A DNA stretch of 64,000 nucleotides, from the NCBI RefSeq assembly GCF_933775445.1, contig NC_065875.1, positions 1,674,001-1,738,000 of the forward strand, written 5' to 3'. Numbering within the stretch: position 1 is the stretch's first letter; the number at the start of each line of letters is the position of its first letter. The DNA is from Argentina anserina. Taxonomy: Eukaryota > Streptophyta > Magnoliopsida > Rosales > Rosaceae. The notes beneath the pieces are model-generated. The model was not told the origin of the DNA. It worked only from the letters and a program-made list of their open reading frames with translations, and ran no database searches. A program made the translations under genes and the position numbers. This document shows positions 11,743 to 23,999 of the stretch, piece after piece.

Positions 11743-12167
11743 TTTTTTTATTACTTTTTCTTTGTTCCTGCCATGTAAGGGTATACCGCAGAAGCTCTAG
11801 ATGCAGTAGCTGATTCCTTGGCCAACGCATATGAATTGTTACTACTATGCATTGTAGCATAGTGTTGGTTTAATTTAAACAAAAACATATGCAATGCATT
11901 ACAGCCACTTTGACAGTTTTGAGATTTAAACTATAAATTGTGAAGCCCTAACTGAGTTGGTTTATCAGTGAAGCCCTTAAGTAAAATATTCACTCTCTCA
12001 ACAAGTTGTCTCATTCATTTTCTCTATTCATTATTTGCAAAACGTTTCACCATGCAATCATCCCCATTCCCCATGTCTACGCATGATTAATTTCTCTTTG
12101 CACATATCTCTAAAAATGAAAGCACAAAGGTAGAAAAATCGACAAAATGAATTGATAAATAGTATTG

Positions 12168-15100
12168 TTAACGTAATTCGTCGGCAGCAGTACTTGAAGT
12201 TTCAATCCTTTGGATGCAAGCCTTTAGCTTGAGCTGAATGGCTGGCCTTGCTGGAGACAAAACAGCTTCTTTCCAAACAGAACCAGGTTCCAGTATAACG
12301 CTCGGGTTGTGCGTGTAAAGCTCATAGATCGAATCGGCTTTAGAGTTCAAATTTCTCAAGTTCGTCATGCATTGAATTTCTTCCTGATCTACCAGAAGGT
12401 TGTGAACTCCATCTTTCCATCCTATCAGCTGCATTTATCCATAAATATTCATGTCAAAATATACTATGCGCACTAAACAGGATGCTCGATGAAATGTGTT
12501 AGAAACCCTAGGGCAGTATTATATTTGTATCACTGGTTTAGATAAGTCGAGTCGAAATTGAAAATTACCTTGGGAGGGCCGGCCATAGCATTAGTGCAAT
12601 AGAGCCTGGCATTATCAACGAGCTGGCAATATCCAGTAAATGCACTGGCAAATCTCTGGTGGGACTGTATCTGTGAATTCACCCTCACTGCCCTACGTAT
12701 CATTATAGCTCTCCTGATTCCTCTAATTACAGCTAAATAAGCATCACAAACCACTCCAACCAACTCTATTCTGTAAGGTTTTCTCTGGGGTTTTCCTGCT
12801 CTTTCTAACTTTTGGTGCTCATCTTCTTCTTCCTCCTTTACTTGTTCCCAATAATTTTCAGTGATAGTGCCATCATCAGCGACCTTGTATCCAACTCCCA
12901 TCCGGTAACGGCAGTTGTGAACATTTCGGGCCATTGCTATCGTCTGCTCGACAAAGGGCGCCCATGATAGAGTGCCATCCATGATCACATCGCGTCCTTC
13001 GTTGAGTGCAGTCACTAGGAGCGAGGATGCGGCATCGGTAGATGATTGGTGCACCTACATTGATCGAAAAAGGGTCATTCATTTGAGGCAATTATATTGC
13101 TTTTAGAATTAATGGACTACTACGAAAGTATACATCTACGTACTGAAATAGCAGACAAGAACTTTGCCACTTCATCTATTTTTAAATACCACTAAGGCTT
13201 CCCTATCGAGTGTGGATGATCATCAGTGTTGACTTATATGATCGAGTCTACCATTGATCACCACCAACATGGATATTTGATAGTTTAGTCGCCTTATATG
13301 GTTAGTGTGTCTCCCAAATCATTTTGTCGATCACTTTCATGTTGTATGGGAAATGCTAGAAAACCCGACACCAACCATGCGTAAATGATTACTTTTCGAT
13401 CGACGATTGATGTGTGTCTTAGCAGTGGATGTCAGACTAATCGTTAGGTGAAGATCGAGTAATTAATTACCACTCACGTACACAAACGATAATGGAAAAT
13501 CGAACAAAATGAGCGAGAGAGTATACCAATTCAGCAGATTGGAGCATGTCATGGTGACGACCTTTCAGGCTTAGAGCTCTGTAAAGGACATCAGTCTCCT
13601 TGAAAGCGTCTGCTTCTACAACCACCGCATTCTTCTCGGCTCCTGCCCAGAATGCGCTGCAGCCATACACATCATTGCCACCAAGTTAGACACTCGTGAA
13701 TAATCAACTACATTTATCAGTATATGATATATGATCACTAGTGCTCAATAAAATTTGAGAAAATTAGAGATATATCCAATATTGGAGCCCCCTTTGAAAT
13801 TAAATTCACACCCAAATGTTTTTTCAATCTAACTATACTCAAATTTTTTTTATATACAAGTCTATTTTGCCCTTTTGATCATTTTGGTTTGCTTAATCTT
13901 AATATCTATTTATAAATTTTCATTTTACATATCTAATTCAAACACTCAATTAATTTTTTATTACATTAAATTGCTAAAAGATTTGATTTCAAAATTTTTT
14001 TTAAGAAAAACTTTTTTATATAGTTAATATCAAATTTTCATAATACAAATACTAGTTCAACTTTTGTAGATCATATGAGATAATTTCAAGTTAACTTGTT
14101 GTATATTTGTATCATTTGTTCGTTTCAATTTTTGAAGCTACCAATAAGCTAGATAGGTATGTCGTTATCCATGTAATATGTATGTATATATGTTTTTTCA
14201 AATATTTTCTTTTCACATTATTGTACATGAATTTTTGTATGATAAACCTTTTTTCTAAGTTTCAACTTTTTATTTTGTTCACTCTCTACGGATACCTAAT
14301 AGATAGAAACATGCATATCAATATAAATTTTGAATTCAACCTATAAAAGAGATATTTGGAATGATAGATACCTAACAAACAGATTGATTTAAAAATTCAT
14401 AGAAGAGATGTAAACATCCATACAGATATCTAATCATCAGGTTGTAATTAAAAATAAATAAATAAATAACCTACTAAATAGGGAAAAAAACTTATATCTC
14501 TACCTCAAACATAGGTTACATTGTTTTTTTTTAGAAATATAAACTTATGAAATAGAATGTTTAAATTATTCAAAAAAATAGAAAGTGTGTATCACCATTA
14601 AGTGATTTCGATATTGAATCGATCTAAATTTAAAAAGCTTATGAAATCTAGATATGTAATTAAGGAATGTTTCATTAAGTCTAAATTTATGATTAGTAAA
14701 AGAAAAACTATAATTATTATGGGACAATGACAATCTATAACTACAGTAGTTAATGAGAGCATAATTTGTTAATTGACTAATTAGCTTTTAATAGTGACAT
14801 TTTGTGATTTAGATTTAAGAGAATGACAATAATTCAGTATATAATGAAGAAAAAAACTAATTGTGTTTCTTTTAAAGACCTTCTAAAAATTGAGTGTATA
14901 GTGAAATATCCCGTAAAATTACGTACTCTTTGAGAATGTCTTTGAGGACGGTGCTTTTGCCTGCTCCCATTCCACCACCCATAAGAAGAAGCACAGGGCT
15001 TCTTTCACTATGTGCCATAGGTTTCATTATTTCTGTGCATTTTGACTCTCCTTTTGATGTGTTGCCAATTACTCTCATTTCCTCTAGCAAAGTAGAGAAC

Positions 15101-16946
15101 ACCCTCGTCACTTTTAGGTCCTTGCTTATCCTCTCAAATCTCTGTTTCCTGCATATACCAGAACCAAAATTTAATCACAGAGTTTCATATGCAAGTAGTA
15201 AGTTGTCTCATAGAATATGCCCCACGTAAACTCAACTACAAACCAAAAAACTCAACTAACATTCTAAATAATAACAACAATAATAATAATAAATAAACTA
15301 ACAAACCAACTCATAACATTTTTTTTAAGTTCCATAATTCACAGGCTAGTTTTCAATGTAAAAAATGATTAACTTATAATTTAAGTTGCAAAAGATTTGT
15401 TAAAATTTAACAGAGATTTATTTCAAAAGTTAATAACATTTCAATTTTGTTTATGAATGTTGGCAACAAACAGCTTTTCATGGTGTTAAAATACTAAGCA
15501 GCGTTTCATGGTATTAAAATGCTAAGCAGCTTTTCAATTTTGTTTTATCGCTATCCTCACCAATAGTGACTACACAAAATTGTCTAATTTTTAGGGCTGC
15601 CATTATTATTGTGGTCTATTCCCCAAAAATATCTGCCATATGTAAGAGCTAGTTGTTCTCGATCATGTATTAGTACACAAAAGAAAAACGATCATGTATT
15701 AGTACACAAAAGGAAAACGTGCGCGGAACACTTTCATCGATGAGTAATTATTTTGTGAACTCAAAAAACCACGTGACATTGACACATGGTGACACTAAAT
15801 AATGATTTCTAGTTATAGTAGTGGAGATATGAGTAACAAATCAGAAACAAACACAATAAAAAATAATCAATAACATTAAAATGGGTGCGCCACGTAGACT
15901 ATGTACTAAATACATATAATAATTTCTCTTTATAGATATCGACTCTTTTGACAATTAATAGTTGAGACTTATAGTATTGTTGGCACGTAAATAGTAAAAG
16001 TAACGTACAATCTCATTCTGAATGATATGACCAGAAAAAGAAAGAAATTACCAATCTCATTACTGCACAAGTTACTGAAATATTTACAGGTCTGATTGTG
16101 TTACCTGGTAGCTGATAATACGTAGTCTTTGAGCTTCGTCTTCTTCTCGGATTCCACCTCAAAAACCTGCAATTGTAAATCAAGTGTTAGATGACATAAG
16201 AACAAACCTAATAGTCTACCACCCAGCTGTAAGTTTAATTTCTTGACCTTACTTTTGTCTTCAGACTCTAGTTTAATAATTTTCAGTTGCCTTATGTGGA
16301 TAAACTAGTAATTTTTTATTAAACTGGAATTTATGAAATAAATAGTTAATTACCTGGCTAATCATATGAGAAGTTTGACTCCAATGAAATGCAAAGTAAC
16401 CAAGGATGCATCGATCCAGTTCTTCTGTAAACTCGATGTAGACAGATTCTGCATTTTCTTCAGAGTTGAAATATAGGTAGAGGCTATCTTTACATCCGTT
16501 GGAGTTTTGCAAGTACTCGTATGTTAACTTGCACATTTTGGGGCACTCATTTGGATCTGAAAATCCTAGCTGTCTAGCTGCATGGATCCAAATATAGTTC
16601 CAAAATGTGATTTAGAATGATATGAACAATCGCATAAATTATCTACGTGAGCGACTATCAACTGTTGATGATACAAACGGGAGAGTTGTTCATATCATAC
16701 CAACATAGTGGGAGAATCTCTCGATGTCTCCTACACGGCCGGAGCCTGTCCTGTCGAGACGTGGAGAGATTTCCTTTGGAGCTATCAAGGCCGTCTTTGC
16801 CTCCTTTCTCTTGTGATAAGTGGTGACCGCCGCAGCTGCACCTCCAACAAACGAGGCGGCCAGCAGGTGAGTGATGTACTTGATTTTCTCGTACCCTCCA
16901 TCTGATTAAATTAGCACAACTCAGTTTCATCGGAACTTGATTCCAC

Positions 16947-16986
<40 letters not shown>

Positions 16987-17027
16987 GTAGTCTTTGGCTT
17001 ACCATGGTGGTGTGGCTGCTGCTGCAT
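12168..17027 (-). CDS. NADKC: calmodulin-dependent NAD kinase (NADKc), zeta-toxin-fold P-loop kinase
   Basis: NADKc phosphorylates NAD+ to NADP+ when activated by Ca2+/calmodulin; in Arabidopsis it sits at the mitochondrial periphery and supports the immune oxidative burst. Eight exons join in phase: 17003-17027, 16701-16901, 16354-16556, 16105-16166, 14927-15148, 13527-13656, 12569-13054, 12168-12428, giving 529 residues, close to the Arabidopsis length. Residues about 18-37 (ITHLLAASFVGGAAAAVTTY) form a hydrophobic anchor after a short His/Gln-rich start. A basic amphipathic stretch near 165-190 (KQRFERISKDLKVTRVF) could be the calmodulin site; that is inference. The Walker A motif is GGGMGAGKST at about 221-230. 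The zeta-toxin-like kinase core continues through VVVEADAFKETD and GRDVIMDGTLSW. No lesion is seen. The exon-5 junction (GA|C) makes a DAFWAG joint that fits the family. Confidence 0.92.
15480..15720. repeat. short direct repeats in NADKc intron 4
   Basis: A unit of about 33 bp (GCAGCTTTTCATGGTGTTAA-like) recurs about 2.5 times at 15471-15535. A second unit containing GATCATGTATTAGTACACAA occurs twice at 15660-15718. Both look like local replication-slippage duplications. Confidence 0.55.
16949..16983. repeat. (GA)n microsatellite in NADKc intron 1
   Basis: About 17 GA units lie just inside the first intron; on the gene strand this is a CT tract close to the start codon. Confidence 0.95.
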
Positions 17028-17164
17028 CTTGTTATTGAAGACTGAGAGCTGAAACAAGTTTTGGTTGATTCTATCAGCTCAGGCTGCAACTTAAAAAGAG
17101 GAAGATGTATTGAATAAGACAACAGTTGGTGACTCCATTATCCACCCTTTGACGGGTCCATTGG

Positions 17165-17172
17165 CTTTTATA
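17165..17172 (-). promoter_or_regulatory. candidate TATA box of NADKc
   Basis: The gene strand reads TATAAAAG about 140 bases upstream of the NADKc ATG, a plausible distance for a leader of roughly 100 bases. Confidence 0.45.
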
Positions 17173-17175
17173 ACG

Positions 17176-18166
17176 AATAAAAAAGAAGATAGAGAGTAGA
17201 TAAGAAAGAACGTACGTGTTCCATGACCAAATAATTTCACTCGCTCTGGAATTTAAATTCGAATCCATTCTCTAAATTAATCAAACGGCTCTGAATTAGT
17301 TGTACATCGATATCCCTCATATTAGAGAGCGATAATTTTGTAGTAAAGTAAAATAGTTAATGTATCAACTTGAACATAAAAATTCTGAACAATGGTTTGT
17401 TCAGGATGAACGAGCTGGCTGAGGATTAGTTTGATTTCATGACAGCTATTGCCTATTGGGTTATAGAGTTTCTCAACGTGCTTCATTAGTATTTTATATT
17501 TCCTTGTTTTAAATTGCTTCATCTATGATTTCAAATTCTCAATTATGAAACTCTATCGTTGTAGATTTGTAATCGCTTGTAATGGATGGAAGCCTGTTAG
17601 AAAAATCGAACTAGTTGGCTACTTGGCTTTGTTTAGAATATAAGTGCACGATGCCAAAAAAATATCATGACCACGAGAAAGGCGAGTGAGTTGTAACGAA
17701 TAAAGATTGGTCGGAATCAATAAGATCGATAATGACATCCAAAGTTTTGAAAGTAGATCGTAGCTAGGTAAAGAGAATAATAAGTCAATAACCATGTGGA
17801 GATCGAGGTAGAAACAGAAAGAAACAACATAAAGGATTAAATATACTTTACGAGACCCTTACTTTGCTCGTAATCTAGATCTTTGATACAATCGGTTCCG
17901 ATTTTCCTCGCTTATGTTTTGGTGCCATGATTTTACGTGTCGTTTCTTCTAATCATACGTTTATTAATTTAGAATGAAACTTATCATAATGGAAATTCAT
18001 TAGAAATATGTTTTAACTTCATATGTCCCCAAACCCCCGAATGAAATATCTTTTTTATTTTACAACAGCCATGAGTCAAAGCCAGTGGGGAAAGTAGAAT
18101 TTTACAATAGGGGGTCCAAACATATCTGGTACAATTATGAAATTCATAAGTAAATTGAAGAGATTA
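17176..18166. other. intergenic region upstream of NADKc
   Basis: I find no coding sequence or structured repeat; it contains the distal promoter of NADKc and AT-rich DNA. Confidence 0.5.
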
Positions 18167-18174
18167 GTATTTAT

Positions 18175-18713
18175 TAGGGGTGGGCACGGGACGGGACGGG
18201 GCTCATTCCACGTCCCGTCCCACTCTTTTGAATTGGGACGGGATCGGGATGGGACGAGGGTTTTTAAGAATGCATCCCACTCGGGATTAATCCCGGTTGG
18301 GACGGGACGGGATCGGGACGGGACGGGACAAATCCCAACTTCCTATGAAGTTAAATAAAAACATATATTTTTACTTTTTCATTAACAAAGTAATATTTAA
18401 TAATGAAATTTTAACAAAAAAAATGCATATTATGTTCAAAATATTATAATTTAGCATTATTATTTGAGTTGAAATAATTTTGGAGTTATTAAGAACATAA
18501 ATTAGTTTCATTTTAATACAAATATATAATAATTTTTAAGTTTTTATTAAAGGTGGGACGGGACGGGACGAAGCTGGATATAAATTATTCGTCCCACGTC
18601 TCATCCCACTATTATGAAACGGGACGGGACGAACGTTTTTAGACCTCCGTCCCGTCCCGTCCCTATGAATTTCGGGACGGGATCGGGATTTCCGTTTTTT
18701 ATGCCCACCCCTA
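18175..18713. mobile_element. hAT-type MITE with GGGACGGGAC subterminal repeats
   Basis: The element begins TAGGGGTGGGCA and ends with its exact complement TGCCCACCCCTA. It is flanked by a perfect 8-bp target duplication GTATTTAT (18167-18174 and 18714-18721), diagnostic of the hAT superfamily. Both ends are packed with GGGACGGGAC/GGGATCGGGA repeats around an AT-rich centre. These are probably multiple transposase sites or hairpin-forming arms (inference). There is no coding capacity. The 539-bp length suits a MITE. Confidence 0.93.
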
Positions 18714-18727
18714 GTATTTATCTCATA

Positions 18728-19234
18728 CAGTAAAGTCTCTAAAAATTAAACCTCTATAAATTAATACACTTAAGACTAACAAAATTTATTATTTTAACGA
18801 AATATTAATATATTAATAAATTAATAATATATTAATTTATCGATTAATTAATAACTTATTAGTTTATTAAGGTATAATTAATATTTTCTTTTACTTTATT
18901 GAAGAAAAAAAAAGAGTGTTACTTCGTTCATGCACCACATTGTTTGATTTTATTTAAAATATTATGTTATTCAATGTATTATATTATTTTATTGATGATG
19001 ATTAAATCAACAAAATTATTCAATAAAATCCTCATAAATGTAAAATTTATCATATAAATTATGTCATTATTAATTTATATATTCGATGGAGTCTATATGA
19101 ATTCTCAAATTTCTATTATCTTACAAATTTAGCAAATTCTTAATTTAACATGTTATCCCCGAGTCGGGACCATAAAAATATTATTTTAATAAAATTATTA
19201 ATTAATCGGGTATTAATTTAAAGAGATTCCACAG
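18728..19234. mobile_element. Emigrant-type (pogo/Tc1-mariner) MITE
   Basis: The left end CAGTAAAGTCTCTAAAAATT and the complement of the right end CTGTGGAATCTCTTTAAATT form about 22-bp imperfect inverted repeats. The element is flanked by TA on both sides. The termini resemble the Arabidopsis Emigrant MITE (family knowledge). The 507-bp interior is extremely AT-rich and non-coding. The end lies 6 bp from the target duplication of the neighbouring hAT MITE. Confidence 0.75.
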
Positions 19235-19236
19235 TA

Positions 19237-20721
19237 ATAGAATACAAAAAAATGATAACGAAAGGAAAGAACCATTTTCAAATATGATATTACCAATAAG
19301 GGCAATGATTAAGAAAATTAATAGAAGTTAATTAAGTTCGTAAGAAAGGCGGGGTGATCATTGTTCATCAACCAAATTGTAGACAAATGTGAAGATTAAT
19401 ATTTTTTCCAAAGAAAAATATATTACTATTACCAATGAGAAAATTCAGATTGATTAGGAATGCTAGGGTCCAAACCCTTGAGACCTAAACATGGGTCTGT
19501 TTCTGTTCTCACTTACAAAAAAAAATTATGCCACTAGACCAAATAATATTGGGTATTATCTTTTTTATTTTATTTAGTTCAGTTAGCTAACAATGTAGGT
19601 GGTTGACCGCCAAGTTTCGATGGTGCCTTTTAGGAGGTTCTTAAAAAGAGGGTTGAATTTTATTTTTTGGAGAATCCTATCAAGATTCATTAACAAAGAA
19701 ACGCTTGTTATACTTATTTACATGATTAAGATCAAGTTCGTTAATGAATTCCACTTTAAGCAACATCAACCGAGGTAGACAAACAAGCTGAAACGAGCGA
19801 GACACAAAGCACAAACTCTTTCGATTACAATAGCCTGACTCACCTTCAAAAACCTGTCGACGTATTAACGCCAGCTTCTATCTATTCACCTGCCGAATTC
19901 TGAGGATTCAACTGTACTGAGTGCAGCTTCTACTTTGCGGACGATCTAACATTCGTCAATCTGCTACAACAATCAACACTCCGATGCTTGTGTGTTTGAA
20001 GATGGTTATGTGTTTGTCAATCAGTTACACCGATCATTCTTTTGCAACCTTTGCCACCCTCCCTCGCCTCCTTCCAGCTACTCCAGCAGCAAAGGGAGGG
20101 TAGCTCACCAAGATTCAAAGCATGCTAAGCATGCTTCGAATCTCTTTGCAGTAAGGTATGAGACTTTTCACGGACTCTTTGAAACTTACACTATTTTTCT
20201 CTCTTCACGTTTAGCTTTGTCGTAGCAGTAGTTGGCTTATATACTGGGTCATTGTTTTCGGCTGGGTTTGGATGACAACTTGAGGTTTGTTGGATTTATT
20301 GTTCAATCTTGTTTTCTGACATTTGTTCTCTTGAAAAATTACATTCACATAATAAAAAAAACGAGGTAGACAAACGCAACATTATTCTCACCACGCTTCA
20401 AAAAGAAATGAAGATGATTGAGGAAGCATGGTTTAACTTTCCTGCAAAAATTTCGTAGAGCCAAAAAAGATATATCTAGTTTTCGGAGATCACCGAGATG
20501 AACGGCTCATAACAACTTTGGAATATGTTTTACAATGAAACGAGTTGTATGTTCATGGAATACTTATAAGAACAAGTTAACGAGCTTATAGGCAATCAAA
20601 AGATCAAACATGTTCAAAATATGTTATGAGAGAAATTATCGTTGTAAGTCTTCGTAAGCATGCACGAGAGTTCAATCTATCAATAATTTTGTATATTTAA
20701 AAATTGAACCAGTTTTCATAT
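19237..20721. other. intergenic region
   Basis: Short open frames near 19921-20225 show no recognisable domains. A 15-bp stem hairpin lies at 20111-20143 and is listed separately. The remainder is AT-rich, with nothing I can support as a gene. Confidence 0.45.
20111..20143. repeat. near-perfect 15-bp inverted repeat (hairpin)
   Basis: AGATTCAAAGCATGC is followed by a TAA loop and then GCATGCTTCGAATCT, with one mismatch in 15. It is too short for a typical plant miRNA precursor. Confidence 0.7.
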
Positions 20722-20733
20722 GTGCATCATCAA

Positions 20734-22311
20734 CCAAACGAAGAAACTTAAAAAAGTCGGTTGCGCTCTCTGCTGGGGTTTCTCATAGTAGTGAGTTTTT
20801 GACCGAAACCTTCATGGCGGCGGCGGATTCTCGTCGATCGTTTGAGCTAGATGTGGAACTCGAGGACATATGTGGACGTTTTCTTATGTGGACATTTCCT
20901 ATCTCTGAAAAAGCCAGTTGTGATTCTGGTGCTCATGGCGGTGGTTTCTGGGATTTGGGGTCTTAAGGAGAGAATTATGATTCAGGAAGAGGAGCCTTGC
21001 TTGTTCATCTTCATTTTCAAAGATCAAGGGGAGTAAAATCATGTTCTTTTTGGTGGCCCATGGTACTATGGTGGTTCCATGTTGGTTTTGGAGGAATATG
21101 ATGGATTCCGTCCTTTGGAAGAGATGTCTCTGCATCATCTTGAAGTTTGGGTTGTTATGTCGAGATTACGGATGGCGATGTGAGATAAGAAAATGCTCAT
21201 CCGTATTAGGAATGAGATGAGAAAACTTGTTTGTGTTGATCCGGTAACGGTGAATAAGCAAGATAAGATTCAAAAAGTTCTGGTGCTCTTCGATCTGCGT
21301 CGAAGAATCCGAGCAAGTTGCGTGTTTGATTTCTCGCTGGAGATCTTGGTGAATCTCGAATTCAAGCTTGAGAAGTGTCATGGCTTGTGTAAGGAGTGTG
21401 ATTTCTTTAATCATGGTGGAAGGAACTGTGATAGAGGTCTGAAGCTTTTAGATCCGATCATGTAGTAACCTGTGCCACCGCTGGTGGTGGCTGATGTGGT
21501 AGTGGAGGATGGTGCAACGACGAAGAAGGTTGCGTTGAAGGACGCAAATGAGGGATCTGGTGTGATGGTGGAGGAGACTGCGATGCAAGACGAAGGTGAG
21601 GAGATCCCTGGGTTTTTCTCGAAAATTTCGGCGGGAAACACAGATGGTTTGACTTCTGGGGAAGGTTTGATTGGGGTATTGGGTCTGCTGCTGGGCCATT
21701 GACTGCAGTCAACATGGATTTTAGGCCATTGGTGAGCTCTGTTGCTGCAAATGGGCCTGGGGCAGCTGGTGGTTCTTTGGGCTCAAATGTCCTAATTGCT
21801 TTGGGTGTGCAGAGTAAATCTAAGGGGAATTGGATATGCCTATTATTTTTCTATATAAAAATGAAATTGGGTCCTCTGTCGGGTTTAAAGCTCATGGCCA
21901 ATTCACTCCGGAAACTGAGGAAAAAAACGAAGAGGAAAGGTCATCCACGAGGTTCCATGAATATGAGACCTCCAAAGGCGAAGAAGGTAAACAAAGAGGT
22001 GATAACTCCTAGTTTGCAATTTCCTGGTCCACTAGTTCGCCCTAGTGCTACGGGCAAGGGAAATATTTTGATTTAGTATACATGCCTATTTCTATGCTTG
22101 TCGTAGAATAAGCATGTTTTTTGCTCTATAATTATGTTTGCTTGTAGTTGCAGGATGAATAAGTTATGCTTAATTTAGAATGAGTGGACCTATGTATCGT
22201 GTGAATATGCTCATATTCTCTTGTCTATCTGGACATGGTGGCGGAGGGATATATAATGACTATTATGACATTGATTATATTTTTTATAAACCAAGTGGTT
22301 GCTTAAAAAAA
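20734..22311 (+). mobile_element. LINE, ORF1-only copy with 12-bp target duplication
   Basis: GTGCATCATCAA occurs at 20722-20733 and again at 22312-22323. The second copy is preceded directly by an A-tract (22305-22311), exactly as LINE integration leaves it. Inside are a 5' leader, an ORF1-like gene and a 3' untranslated tail; no reverse transcriptase is present. The 1578-bp copy therefore has both ends but lacks ORF2, implying an internal deletion or an ORF1-only lineage moved by other LINEs. Confidence 0.85.
20814..22076 (+). pseudogene. LINE ORF1 (gag-like, CCHC zinc knuckle), degraded
   Basis: ATG 20814 begins MAAADSRRSFELDVELEDIC. After shifts, 21193-21465 gives the DUF4283-type end and a zinc knuckle with spacing C-x2-C-x4-H-x4-C (CKECDFFNHGGRNC). 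The last part (to 22076) is basic (RKLRKKTKRKGHPRG), as expected for an RNA-binding tail. Frame breaks separate the parts, so no intact ORF1 product is expected. Confidence 0.75.
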
Positions 22312-22323
22312 GTGCATCATCAA

Positions 22324-22877
22324 GCCACACAACAACCAAATATTAAATGATTAATTACGGCTGGAAAATGGATACGCATGCATCAAAGCCTACATTTCTT
22401 ATCTAATCGAAGTAAGTTTTTCACCTCAAATGATCTTTTTAATGTCTAGGCTTTATGGTTTCCTCATACTAATACGGTTATTTTTGTTTTTTGTTAGTTA
22501 ATAAAACATATGTATGCTGGAATTCTTAAATAGTTATCTTTGTTGTGTTTTTACCAATCGGAGTGATGAATTTTGAATCATATAACTCCTATCTTCTCAT
22601 GATCTGGCGCAGTTAAATCGGCATGAAGAAGCAGATATATAGGACTCGGATCAAATTGTTCTTGATGCGTCTTTTCTTAATCAAGCAATAATTGTAGCAG
22701 TAAACTGTAAGCTTTGGAAATGTTGACTTCACTGCCCGTTCAACATCTTCGTTAGAAGAAACGAAACTCTTTCTGGCTTGCAATCCTCAGGTTTCTTGAA
22801 TCTTGAAGGACCATTGCAGTATAATATCAGTAAATATGACTGACGAGGGATAACTATCCCACACTGGAAAGGTCTTC
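22324..22877. other. intergenic region
   Basis: No gene or repeat recognised; AT-rich spacer between the LINE and the tandem 375-bp repeats. Confidence 0.5.
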
Positions 22878-23996
22878 TTAGGAATACAAATCTTTTTTTT
22901 TTCGATGAGAAAGGAATTCAAACCTTGAGTTCCTAAGTTTATTAAAGAATACCGATGAAAGACATTTTTTTTTATATTGCAGGGCTTTGTTATCCCATGG
23001 AAGAGAGTAGAATTCGACACCTAATCATCTAAGACTTTTCCAAACTCATTACAATTATGTTCATACACCAATTCCAAGGAGCTTATATCAACTATTGACC
23101 AAAGAAGAAATAATAAAATATATTTGAAGACAGTTATAGAAGCTAGTGAGGAATCATTTAGAGACAGATGAAGAAACTATAAGGGGAAGGAGTGTTGGGA
23201 ACATACAAAGAGGAAACAAATTTGCCGACTACCCAAATTTTACATATCATTTTTTTTAGGAATACAAACTTCTTTTTCGATGAGAAAGGAATACAAACCT
23301 TGAGTTCCTAAGTTTATTAAAGAATACCAATGGAAGACTTTTTTTTTATATTGCAGGGCTTTGTTATCCCATCTGGAAGAGAGTAGAATTCGACACCTAA
23401 TCCTCTAAGACTTTTCCAAACTCATTACAACTATGTTCATACACCAATTCCAAGAAGCTTATATCAGCTATTGACCAAGGAAGAAATAATAAAATAGATT
23501 TGAAGACAATTATAGAAGCTAGTGATGAATCATTTAGAGATAGATGAAGAAACTATAAGGGGAAGGAATGTTAGGAACATGCAAAGAGGAAACAAATTTG
23601 CCGACTACCCAAATTTTACATATTTTTTTTTTAGGAATACAAATCTTTTTTTCGATGAGAAGGGAATACAAACCTTGAGTTCCTAAGTTTATTAAAGAAT
23701 ACCAATGGAAGACTTTTTTTTTATTGGAGGGCTTTGTTATCCCATCTGGAAGAGAGTAGAATTTGACACCCAATCCTCTAAGACTTTTCCAAACTCATTA
23801 CAACTATGTTCATACACTAATTCCAAGGAGCTTACATCAGCTATTGACCAAGGAAGAAATAATAAAATAGTTGAAGATAGCTATAGAAGCTTGTGACGAA
23901 TCATTTAGAGACAGATGAAGAAACTATAAGAGGAAGGAATATTGGGAACATACAAAGATGAAACAAATTTGCCGACTACCCAAATTTTACATATCC
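22878..23996. repeat. 375-bp unit in three tandem copies
   Basis: Copies start with TTAGGAATACAAA at 22878, 23256 and 23631 and end with CGACTACCCAAATTTTACAT. The copies differ by scattered substitutions and T-run length. Each contains an exon-like stretch downstream of a poly-T/TTGCAG acceptor-like signal (GGGCTTTGTTATCCCATCTG) that is closed by stops. A strongly diverged fourth piece lies at 24540-24625. The parent sequence is not recognised; it could be a gene fragment carried by a transposon. Confidence 0.85.
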
Positions 23997-23999
23997 TAT

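Noticed and set aside
12168..15148. Zeta toxin of a toxin-antitoxin system
   Set aside because: The fold is zeta-toxin-like, but length, introns, N-terminal anchor and calmodulin-type segment fit plant NADKc; no antitoxin partner.
19921..20225. Possible small gene (60-77 codons)
   Set aside because: No domain, no splice support, low-complexity composition.
22878..23996. CRISPR-like regular repetition
   Set aside because: Units are 375 bp tandem duplications without short repeats and unique spacers, in a plant genome.
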